From an uncultured Litoreibacter sp. (GTDB lineage: Bacteria; Pseudomonadota; Alphaproteobacteria; Rhodobacterales; Rhodobacteraceae): a stretch of DNA of 64,000 nucleotides. Under the pieces are notes generated by a model that had not been told where the DNA came from, did not search any database, and saw nothing but the letters and a program-made list of their open reading frames with translations. Positions 45,301 to 53,561 of this stretch are shown one piece after another. The DNA lies in NCBI RefSeq assembly GCF_947501785.1, contig NZ_CANMXB010000001.1, positions 2,546,501-2,610,500 of the forward strand, written 5' to 3'. Numbering within the stretch: the first letter of the stretch is position 1; each line of letters starts with the position of its first letter. Made by a program: the position numbers and the translations under genes.

Positions 45301-46514
45301 TCCTGCAGCCGCATCCCGAACGCCCGTCGCATTGGGGCATGGCTTTCGCCGTCTCCTCGGCGCTGCATGCTGGGGTGTTTGTCTACGCCTTTGGGCTGGT
45401 GCCGTGGCAAGCCGGCGCGCCGCCGCCGCCCGTGAGCTTTCCAGAGATTTCGATCTCCAACATCGTCTTTGAAGAACAGCCGCAAGAGCAACTGACCCCC
45501 GAGACATTGCCAGAGGCGGCCCCAGAACCGTCCGCCCAGGCAGAGCCGGAGCCCGAGACGCTGGACCCTGTCGCACCCGCCGCCGAAACACCCGGGGCCG
45601 AGCCCGAAGAAGTCGCCGCCGCCGAACCGGAGCCCGAGACCCTGACGGCAGAGCCGGAACCTGAAAGGCTGGCCGCCGTGAGCCCGGCGCAGCTCAACCC
45701 GATCACCCCTGAGGAAGGCACCGTGCTGCAGGGCAACAGGACGCTGCCAACCCAGCCTGAACGCATTGCGCCTGTCAGCCCGTCTGCGGGGGCTGCCACC
45801 CAAACCACAGCCACCCGCGTCGCCCCGGTCGAGGTGATCCCGCGCACGCAAACTCAAACCAGCCTGGCACCCCCCGCTCCGCCGCCGACGCCTGAGCAAC
45901 TACAATTGGTCGAGCTGATCGAACGCATCCGCAACCGGCTGGGCGACCCGTGCCTTGTCGCGCTACCGCAAAGCCAAGGTGCGCAGGGAAACCCGCTGGT
46001 TGTGCTCGTGTCAGACCAGGACCGCACCATGGCGACCTTCGCCCGCGAAGTGCTGGACGACCCAGACCTGCAAGTCGACCAACGCTCGATCGTTGTCGAC
46101 AACCGGCAATGCGCCGCGCTGGACTTTGCCCGCGCCCGGCCAAGCTACCCGTCCTTCAAAGTACCGCTGCGGCTGCAGGCGTCGCTGATCAACTCGGGCA
46201 ACGAGCTGCGCGGCAGCATCGACAACGTCGCGGGCTTCTATACCTCGCTGCTGTTGGTGGATGACAATGGGGTGGTTCAGGATTTGCGGCGCTTCGTCCG
46301 GTTTGAATCCGGCCGCGCGGCATTCGAAGTGCCGGTGACCCGCGACGGGGCCGCGCGCGACACCAGCCAGCTGTTGATCGCCATTGCGACGCAGGGACGA
46401 CCCGCCACCGTCAGCAATCTGGCAGGCCGATTGGCCGCCGATTTCTTCCCGGCACTTGAGGCAGAGATTGGGCGCGGGGCCATAATGGCCGTCGTCCCGT
46501 TCGATTTGCGCTAA
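45297..46514 (+). CDS. TonB-like energy-transducer-shaped protein with a kinase-type C-terminal domain
   Basis: This 405-residue protein has a single N-terminal membrane helix (about 13-36), a long Pro/Glu-rich periplasmic linker (41-200), and a C-terminal domain (203-405), the plan of TonB or TolA. The C-terminal domain is not a normal TonB domain. It resembles the periplasmic domain of the convergent kinase, sharing QCAALD and the order of flanking hydrophobic strands. ATG 45297 overlaps the preceding stop (ATGA); the frame upstream of it is a shadow. Confidence 0.8.
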   Translation: MILQPHPERPSHWGMAFAVSSALHAGVFVYAFGLVPWQAGAPPPPVSFPEISISNIVFEEQPQEQLTPETLPEAAPEPSAQAEPEPETLDPVAPAAETPGAEPEEVAAAEPEPETLTAEPEPERLAAVSPAQLNPITPEEGTVLQGNRTLPTQPERIAPVSPSAGAATQTTATRVAPVEVIPRTQTQTSLAPPAPPPTPEQLQLVELIERIRNRLGDPCLVALPQSQGAQGNPLVVLVSDQDRTMATFAREVLDDPDLQVDQRSIVVDNRQCAALDFARARPSYPSFKVPLRLQASLINSGNELRGSIDNVAGFYTSLLLVDDNGVVQDLRRFVRFESGRAAFEVPVTRDGAARDTSQLLIAIATQGRPATVSNLAGRLAADFFPALEAEIGRGAIMAVVPFDLR

Positions 46515-48499
46515 CCTTCGCCTTCCAACTGGAACCAGCCAATATCAGCCGCCGCCGTGCCGCCACGCCCGGCGATCTCGGCCAAGACGAGCGGCAATAT
46601 GTCTTCCGCACTCGACCCATCGGTCGCCGCCGCTGCACTGAGCAGCGGCGCCTCAGAGGCCAGCGTCACGATCAGTTGCGGGGAGGCCTCGGCGCCAGCG
46701 GCAAGGCTCATGCCGAAACCGAATGTGTAGGACCCATCCGCTTGCGACTCCAGCCGTGGCGACAGGTTGTAAACCCCACCGGCTGTGGAAACGAGGAACA
46801 TCCAGACCGTCCGTCCGCGGACATCCCGCACCCGACCGGCCACCGAGCCGCCGCTTTTCACGCTGTCAGTATCGAGCGTCAAAACAGGTGGAATGGCTTC
46901 ACGACCCTGAAGGCTACGGACCAGATCCAAGGCGGCGCATTGCTCGGCGCTGACAGCACGTTCCACCATCGCGGGCTCAGCCCCAAACTGCACCTGATAG
47001 GCTTGCGGCAGGTCTGGCATCATGTTGTCAGCGCCTGCGATCACCTCAAGCTTACCGGCATTGACGCCGGACGCGACGCGGCTTGCATAGCTGCACCCGA
47101 CATTGGCTTTGTAGCCCGCCAGAAAACCTTCGCGGGTATCGCTGTCCGGGGCGGGCATCTGGGCAACCGGATCTTCGGGGTCAGCTTCCTCGGCCTCTGG
47201 TGTCTGTGCGGCTTCTTCCACAGCGGTCCCGCCAATCAGACCCGCCTGCATCGCGTACCATACTCCCCCGCCCCCGGCAGCAAGCAGCAGGATCAGCGGC
47301 AGAACCAGCCGCCCGCCGCCCTTCTTTTCGGGCACTGACGCAGCGCCGGCAGCGGTGACCTCGGGAACCGGCGGCAGCGAGCCAATCGGGGCAGCGGTGG
47401 GTCCTCCAAACGGGCTGTGCGAGGCGTCTTGCAACCCCGACCCGGTGACGGGTGCGGCCGTGCTTGGCGCGGCGGTCGGGGGGCGTTGCAAACCGACAGG
47501 TGGGGTCGAAAGCGGCGCAACAACCGTGCGGTCGCCCTCCCCTTGTGGCGGCGCGATTCTCGTTTTGTCGGCGTCTGCCGCGCCGTATTTGGGCGGTATG
47601 CGCGAGGGGTCGTCCAACATCCGCGCCACGTCGCGCATGCTGGCGGGCCGGTTGTTCGGGTCGGGTTCCAGCATATGCGCCAGTAGGGGCCGCAGCTCCG
47701 TGTAGATGCCCTCAAGGTCTGGGATTTCTCGCCTGGCGTTGACGGCCTCAACCACCGAGGTGCCCATGTCTAACGCGGTGCCCCGCACTGACGCCGCAAC
47801 CAGCAACGCCATGCCATATACATCCGTGCGCGGGCTGATGGCGCCGTCGAAATGGCCCAGCTGTTCGGGGGAGATATATTTGAACTTGCCAGCGAATTGG
47901 CCGTGCAATGTGCCTTCGGTCATCTCCGTCGATTTGGCGATGCCAAAGTCGATCAGGACGGCGCGGTCAACGTCGCCTTCGGGCAGCATGACGTTGTCTG
48001 GTGACAGGTCGCGGTGGGTCACCTCGCGTTTGTGCGCCTTGTCCAGCCCCCGTGCGAGCCGCTTCATCAGCCGCTTGGCCTCGTCGACAGTAATCGGGCC
48101 TTTTTCGGCGACCATGTCGTTCAACGGCGTGCCGTCGATGAATTCCATGATCAGGCAATACCGATCGAGATCTGCGTCTTTGACAAAGTTGAAATACCGC
48201 ACGATCGCGTCGTCGTTCAGCTGGGCAAGGATGCGGGCCTCGCGCTTGAACAGCGTCAGAACCTTTTCGTCCTGGGCCAGCGTTTCAAGCACGATCTTGA
48301 TCGCCACCGGGTCGCCCAACACGCCTTCGCCGCGGTAGACCTCGCCCATGCCGCCGGCGCTGATCAGCTGGTGCACGGTGTAGTTGTTGTTGATCATCCG
48401 CCCGACGAGATTGTCGCCTTGGGTGGTGTCGGGCGGAGGGACGTCGGACCCTTCGGGGACCGGTACCAGGTTGTCGTCGTCTTCGTCTTCCTCAGCCAT
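46511..48499 (-). CDS. Membrane Ser/Thr protein kinase of the T6SS threonine phosphorylation pathway (PpkA/Stk-like)
   Basis: This 662-residue protein has an N-terminal kinase domain (about 37-295): Gly loop SAGGMGEVY, Lys68 in VAIKIV, catalytic HRDLSPDN (162-169) and DFG (184-186). A cytoplasmic linker (300-390) holds the motifs DKTRIAPP and DRTVVAPL. A membrane helix lies at 397-416 and a periplasmic domain at 460-662. In PpkA systems such kinases phosphorylate T6SS components read by FHA proteins. It lies 3 bases after the phosphatase gene and converges with the TonB-like gene. Confidence 0.92.
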   Translation of the reverse strand: MAEEDEDDDNLVPVPEGSDVPPPDTTQGDNLVGRMINNNYTVHQLISAGGMGEVYRGEGVLGDPVAIKIVLETLAQDEKVLTLFKREARILAQLNDDAIVRYFNFVKDADLDRYCLIMEFIDGTPLNDMVAEKGPITVDEAKRLMKRLARGLDKAHKREVTHRDLSPDNVMLPEGDVDRAVLIDFGIAKSTEMTEGTLHGQFAGKFKYISPEQLGHFDGAISPRTDVYGMALLVAASVRGTALDMGTSVVEAVNARREIPDLEGIYTELRPLLAHMLEPDPNNRPASMRDVARMLDDPSRIPPKYGAADADKTRIAPPQGEGDRTVVAPLSTPPVGLQRPPTAAPSTAAPVTGSGLQDASHSPFGGPTAAPIGSLPPVPEVTAAGAASVPEKKGGGRLVLPLILLLAAGGGGVWYAMQAGLIGGTAVEEAAQTPEAEEADPEDPVAQMPAPDSDTREGFLAGYKANVGCSYASRVASGVNAGKLEVIAGADNMMPDLPQAYQVQFGAEPAMVERAVSAEQCAALDLVRSLQGREAIPPVLTLDTDSVKSGGSVAGRVRDVRGRTVWMFLVSTAGGVYNLSPRLESQADGSYTFGFGMSLAAGAEASPQLIVTLASEAPLLSAAAATDGSSAEDILPLVLAEIAGRGGTAAADIGWFQLEGEG

Positions 48500-48502
48500 G
48501 GA

Positions 48503-49258
48503 TCACACCAGCTCTTCGCGGGCGAAGCACCGGATCACCACCGTGGTGACGTTGTCCTTCGCCCCACGGGACAGAGTTTCGCGGATCATCTCGTTGCAGA
48601 TCATCTGCGCCCCGGCTTCCGATCCGTTGCCGGTGAATTGTGCAATGTCGCCGTCGCTGAGATGTTCCGTCAGCCCGTCCGAGCACAGAACGAAAGTGTC
48701 GCCCGCTTCCAGAGTGCCGGTGACCACGTCGCATTGCGGCGCGTCAGACACGCCGATGGCGCGGGTGATGACGTTCTTGCGGGGCCAGGTTTCGGCCTCC
48801 GTTGCGGAAATGGCGCCGGTATCAAGCAGCTGCTGCACCTCGGTGTGGTCGCGGGTCTGCTGCACCAGCTGCCCGTTGCGCAGCAGGTAGATGCGGCTGT
48901 CGCCTGACCAGATGCAGGCGTATTCGTCCTCGTGGATCAATAAGGTGACCAGCGTCGCCCCCACCGTGCCGCCCCCCAGTTCCGCGGCATGGGTCTGGAT
49001 CAGGCTATGCGCCCGGCCGAGCCGTTCCATGAAGCGGGCTTGCAGGTCCTGCAATGATGACGACATCCCGACCGAGGCCGCCTCTGCCGCGATGGTCTGG
49101 CTGGCAAAGTCGCCCGCGTCATGCCCGCCCATGCCATCCGCCACCAGCCAAAGCCCGAAATCGGGCCGCGCCAGATGGCTGTCCTCGTTATGGTCACGCA
49201 CCTTGCCGGTGTCAGTCGCCTGCCCGGTCTGAAACTTGAAATATTCATTCTCAATCAC
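48503..49258 (-). CDS. PP2C-family Ser/Thr phosphatase (PppA-like)
   Basis: This 251-residue protein shows PP2C metal-binding motifs: RDHNEDSHL near residue 22, [12 protein letters not shown] near residue 40, [15 protein letters not shown] near residue 190 and [10 protein letters not shown] near the C-terminus. It should reverse phosphorylation by the neighbouring kinase and keep secretion off. The start codon is GTG and overlaps the end of tagF by 8 bases. Confidence 0.93.
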   Translation of the reverse strand: MIENEYFKFQTGQATDTGKVRDHNEDSHLARPDFGLWLVADGMGGHDAGDFASQTIAAEAASVGMSSSLQDLQARFMERLGRAHSLIQTHAAELGGGTVGATLVTLLIHEDEYACIWSGDSRIYLLRNGQLVQQTRDHTEVQQLLDTGAISATEAETWPRKNVITRAIGVSDAPQCDVVTGTLEAGDTFVLCSDGLTEHLSDGDIAQFTGNGSEAGAQMICNEMIRETLSRGAKDNVTTVVIRCFAREELV

Positions 49259-49955
49259 TGGTCGCGCCCTCTTTTTCCGGGTCTGTTATCTGCTCTTCAT
49301 TCGTCGTGCCGCGCAGCAGCCAGGCCAGCCCGTCCGCCTGCAACGGGCCTTCGCAGCTCAGCATGGCGGAGGCGCGTATGCCGGTCCCGGCCACCCACCA
49401 ATAGCTACGGTTGGCTGCCGCGCGCGCATGATCGGTTGACGCCGTGGCCCCCAGCAATCCAGCGACATCCTGGTCCGGGTTGGTGGCCCAGAACATCGGT
49501 GAGTCCAGCGCGGCATCCTCTTTGCGGTCGTGTGACGACGTCGCCATAATGTCCACCGATCGCTCGGGTGTGCGTTCCAACGCGACGGCGCCAAACGCCT
49601 CGGCACCGGCATGGAAGGTTTGGTCGGTATCAAGCACCGGCGGCAGAACCGGCGCATTTTCCTGCACCAGCACGAACGGGTAACGGCGTAAAACCTTGTC
49701 ATGGCTGGGACAAATCACCCCGCGCAGAACTTGGGTGTTGAACACGTCCGAGCCCGCCCAGAACCGGATGGGGCGCGATGCGTCGTAGACCGGTTGCCAG
49801 TCATCGCCCAGAATGGCGCGCGCCTGCGCCAGCATGCCGGTCAACCAGTCCTGCAGCGCCATCTGCACCGCGCCAGACAGGCCATGGCCGACAAAATCAC
49901 CAAAGGCGGGGTGTTTGCCAAAAAACCCTGCCGAGGGTTCAGCAACATCAACCAC
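49251..49955 (-). CDS. tagF: T6SS-associated protein TagF (ImpM-like)
   Basis: This 234-residue protein has the TagF N-terminal pattern GFFGKHPAFGDFVGHGLS, followed by LQDWLTGMLAQARAILGDDW and RRYPFVLV. In Pseudomonas and Agrobacterium TagF represses T6SS assembly post-translationally by binding Fha. It starts at GTG 49955, 3 bases after the tssM stop. Confidence 0.92.
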   Translation of the reverse strand: MVDVAEPSAGFFGKHPAFGDFVGHGLSGAVQMALQDWLTGMLAQARAILGDDWQPVYDASRPIRFWAGSDVFNTQVLRGVICPSHDKVLRRYPFVLVQENAPVLPPVLDTDQTFHAGAEAFGAVALERTPERSVDIMATSSHDRKEDAALDSPMFWATNPDQDVAGLLGATASTDHARAAANRSYWWVAGTGIRASAMLSCEGPLQADGLAWLLRGTTNEEQITDPEKEGATSD

Positions 49956-49958
49956 GGG

Positions 49959-52900
49959 TCAATCCAGGCTCTGCGGGCATTCGAACTCCCGCAATTCGCG
50001 CATGGTGAATGGGTTGGTGATCGCGTTGATGGTGAAATCATACGTCACCGACCGGCCACCCAAGGCAAACACCGCGCGGGTGGTATCACCTTGCTGCTGG
50101 CGAGACACGGCTTTGTTCAAAAACTCTATGAAAGTCCAGGCCGACCCGCGCACGTAAAGCGTGCTTTCGCGGTCCAGCGGCGGCTCAAACTGCAACACGG
50201 TCGAGGTGCCGGTGCCCGGCCAAACCACCGTCTTGGGCAGTTGCCCCCGGACAGAGCGGATCTTTTCGTCATTGATGATCAAGAGCACGCTTTCGATGGA
50301 GGAGTGGTTGTCACGATGCGCCACCGTGATCTCCACCTGCGGCGTTGTGCTGCCGCCCGAGAAGAATGCCTGGCGGATGCGTTCCGCGCGCTCGAACTGG
50401 CGCAGCGTGTTGGCGGACAGCCTTCCAGCCAGCGGGCTGTCGGGCCGGTAGGCCAGCCCGTCATTGGTGCGCTCAACATATTGGTTCAGGTATTCGGTGT
50501 AGAACCGGTCCATGTCGCCGCCCGGTCCAAAGAACTTACCGAAATTGGCCATCGAAAGGCTGCGTGACGACTGCGCAAACGGGAAAGACGGCGCGATGGT
50601 TTCGCGGCAGAAGAAGGTGATCTGGTTGGTCAACGCGCGGTTCATCGTCTCAATGTTGGCGTCGGTCGCGCCCTTGCGGAAGTTGCTCTCCGCGTCGTTG
50701 ACCAACGAAGCCAGCGTCGGCGGCAGCTGCGAATTGTTCTGCGTCAGGTTGTTCAAAAGCTGAGGCATCAGCGCCGCCGACTGTTCCGGGTTGGATGACG
50801 ACAGGCGCAGGTTTGACCAGATGCTGCCAAGGTTGCCCAGCAGCGCGTCGATGGGTCGTTGTCCGGCCTCCCCCATCAACAACTGATGCCACATGGCGAA
50901 CTCTTCTTCGATCCGCTCAATCGGGCGGGTCAGGCTGTTGTCTTCCTCGCCACCGGATGGCGAGACACGACCGGTGGTCTTGCCGCTACCGGCAATCGCA
51001 TCAAAGAGGATGCGCTGCACGCCACTGGTGCGCGACTTCATGCGCTGCAATGCCTGGCTGGATACGTTCGCTCCGATATCGCCGGATACCAGACTTTCTG
51101 CGGTCAGCCCTTCAAGCCCTTCCAGTTCGCGGGTCAGCTTGGTCTCGGTATCGACCTCCTTGACCAGCATCAGCAGTGGTGACGCCGTGGCCGAGGCTGC
51201 TGCTCCCAAAGCTTGGTACCGCTGCGTGTCAGCCGACATGTTGGCAAGCCCAATCTGCCCGAACATGTCGAACCATGCGTCACGGAATTTGCCGCGATAC
51301 CGCTCCATAAGTGCCCGGTCGAGCCGGTCGATCTGCGCATCAAAATCGACCCGGTCGCCATCCTCGCCCAGAACCCACTGATCCTCGCGCAGCTTGTTGC
51401 CAACCTGTTCCAGCTGCGGGAAGAAGTAACCCCAGAACCCTTCATAGGTGAACACGGCAGGCACGCGCAGCTCTTCCAGATTGGCACCGTTGCGGGTGGT
51501 GAACACTTGGCTGGCGCTCGGCCCGGTCCGTTCGGTCAGGACCCAGTCGGGCAAACCGGCTTGATCGGCGGCATCCATGATCAACGCATATCCCTGATCA
51601 ACCAGCGGCAGCTGCACAATCGCCTGGCGCGCTGCTGTCACAGTGGCCGCGTCAATATCCACCAGCAGCTCGCGGGTGTCGTCCAGCTCCAGCATCGCTT
51701 CCAGATGGCCGGTCAGCTGCTCGCGCGTGTCGATGCCCGACCGGCCGGTAAAGGCCCCGCGCCATTGCTCATCGAAATAGCTTTGCACGGCGGCATCGTC
51801 GGTCTTGCCGCCCTGTCCGCCAAGGAGCATGTACACTTTCAATGCGCGGTAAACATCCGTGGTCTCCCCATCGCGCAAAATCTGCGGCATTTGCCGCTCC
51901 AGGGCGAGGATCAACCGGGGCCGCAGCATCTTCTCCAGAGCATCCGAATATGACGCCTCAGCCGCAGCCGAGACACGGCGGCGTTGACCCAGCCCCATGC
52001 CTTCAAGAAGCGTTGCTTCCTGACTGTCGCCGTACCCCGCGGGCATGGACCGCAGGTCTGCAAGATACGGCAGCACCGCGGCCAGATCGGTGTCATCAAT
52101 CAGCTCGCGCCGGATCTCGTCCTGCGCGTCGAGGGAGTAGCTCTCCGCCTCAACGGCGGCCACCTGCACCAGCTCCGCATTCTTCCAGTAGCTATAGCCA
52201 AACGCGCCCAGCAACCCGGCTGTGGCCAGCACGATCACGGTCGTGGCCACGCCGCGCAAGATAGAGGATCGGCGCACTGCCTTGCGATCATGGCTGACCC
52301 AGTCGCGTTCCTCAAAAATAACACGGCTCAGCAGGTCATGTATGAAGAAGCTTTTGCCCTTACCCGACATGAAGCCCGGCTGGATGGCCCCCACGCCCTC
52401 CCCAATACGCGACATCGCGCCAAGCACCTGGTCAATCGGGGTGCCCTCTTGGGTCCCCGATGTGAAATAGAACCCCCGCAAAATTGCGTTGGTCTTATAG
52501 CGGGTCGGTTCAAACACGCGGCGCAAAAAGTCGCTGACATTGTCGCGCATCAGGGCCATCTGGCCGGGCAGGCCAAAGATCGCAATGCGCGCAATCCCAT
52601 CAGGTTCTTCGTTCAGCCGGTCAATTACCTCGTCCGACAGGCGGCTGACAAGCTGGTCGAACTCCTGCGGCACCGCCTCGTGCGTCAGGGTCTTGCGGTC
52701 CTTGGTCTGGAAGGTGACACCCCAAACGCCCTTGCGCCGGTTCAGGCTGAAGCTTGAGAAATACTCCCGGAACCCGGAAATCAAATCGGCCTTGGTGAAC
52801 AGCACATAGACCGGGAAATCGATCTTAAGCGTCTCATGCACTTCGGCCAGACGGGTGCGCACGGTTTCCGCGTGCTGCGCCAAAGCGTCAGGCGAATCCT

Positions 52901-53561
52901 TCATCATGTCCTCGACCGAGAACGCCAGAATGATTCCGTTGATCGGCTGCTTGGGCCGCGACTTCTTCAAGAGCGCAAGGAAGCTTTCCCAGCTGGCGCT
53001 GTCTGCCGTGGCATCGCTGTCCTGCGTGGTGTAGCGCCCCGCGGTGTCGATCATGATCGCATCTTCCGCGAACCACCAATCGCAATACCGCGTGCCGCCG
53101 AAGCCTTCCATGCCCGCCATGGCGTCACCCGCCAATGGGAATTCGATCCCCGAGTTAGCCAAAGCGGTGGTCTTACCCGCGCCCGGAGGCCCGATGATCA
53201 CGTACCACGGCAGATCGTACAAATAGCTGCCGCCGCTGGACTTCTTCAAGGTGGCCAAGGCTTCCGACATACGCTCGGCCAGAACCTTGCCGTCGCCTTC
53301 GGGCTCAACTGGCACCACGGCCTCTTCCAACGCCTTGGCAGCACGGCGGCGGCGGATGAATTTGACCAGCCAGATGATGAAGAACAGCCCAAGGACGACG
53401 CCAATGACCGTGGCCCGCAACCAAACTGTTGCCATCACGGCAATGCCTGTCATCGGGAAACCGATCCAGACTGCGGCCACGAAGCCGATCAGCCCCAGCA
53501 GGATCAGCGGGATGCGCATCCAGCTATAATATCTAAGGCGGAACATGCCGAGAATTCTCAA
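49959..53561 (-). CDS. tssM: T6SS membrane-complex protein TssM (IcmF)
   Basis: This 1200-residue inner-membrane protein has two N-terminal helices (about 16-66), a cytoplasmic GTPase-like domain with Walker A GPPGAGKT (124-131) and DTAGRY nearby, a third helix near residue 445, and a long periplasmic part. It forms the trans-envelope channel with TssL. It overlaps tssL by 4 bases. No tssJ, the usual outer-membrane lipoprotein partner, is seen. Confidence 0.96.
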   Translation of the reverse strand: MRILGMFRLRYYSWMRIPLILLGLIGFVAAVWIGFPMTGIAVMATVWLRATVIGVVLGLFFIIWLVKFIRRRRAAKALEEAVVPVEPEGDGKVLAERMSEALATLKKSSGGSYLYDLPWYVIIGPPGAGKTTALANSGIEFPLAGDAMAGMEGFGGTRYCDWWFAEDAIMIDTAGRYTTQDSDATADSASWESFLALLKKSRPKQPINGIILAFSVEDMMKDSPDALAQHAETVRTRLAEVHETLKIDFPVYVLFTKADLISGFREYFSSFSLNRRKGVWGVTFQTKDRKTLTHEAVPQEFDQLVSRLSDEVIDRLNEEPDGIARIAIFGLPGQMALMRDNVSDFLRRVFEPTRYKTNAILRGFYFTSGTQEGTPIDQVLGAMSRIGEGVGAIQPGFMSGKGKSFFIHDLLSRVIFEERDWVSHDRKAVRRSSILRGVATTVIVLATAGLLGAFGYSYWKNAELVQVAAVEAESYSLDAQDEIRRELIDDTDLAAVLPYLADLRSMPAGYGDSQEATLLEGMGLGQRRRVSAAAEASYSDALEKMLRPRLILALERQMPQILRDGETTDVYRALKVYMLLGGQGGKTDDAAVQSYFDEQWRGAFTGRSGIDTREQLTGHLEAMLELDDTRELLVDIDAATVTAARQAIVQLPLVDQGYALIMDAADQAGLPDWVLTERTGPSASQVFTTRNGANLEELRVPAVFTYEGFWGYFFPQLEQVGNKLREDQWVLGEDGDRVDFDAQIDRLDRALMERYRGKFRDAWFDMFGQIGLANMSADTQRYQALGAAASATASPLLMLVKEVDTETKLTRELEGLEGLTAESLVSGDIGANVSSQALQRMKSRTSGVQRILFDAIAGSGKTTGRVSPSGGEEDNSLTRPIERIEEEFAMWHQLLMGEAGQRPIDALLGNLGSIWSNLRLSSSNPEQSAALMPQLLNNLTQNNSQLPPTLASLVNDAESNFRKGATDANIETMNRALTNQITFFCRETIAPSFPFAQSSRSLSMANFGKFFGPGGDMDRFYTEYLNQYVERTNDGLAYRPDSPLAGRLSANTLRQFERAERIRQAFFSGGSTTPQVEITVAHRDNHSSIESVLLIINDEKIRSVRGQLPKTVVWPGTGTSTVLQFEPPLDRESTLYVRGSAWTFIEFLNKAVSRQQQGDTTRAVFALGGRSVTYDFTINAITNPFTMRELREFECPQSLD

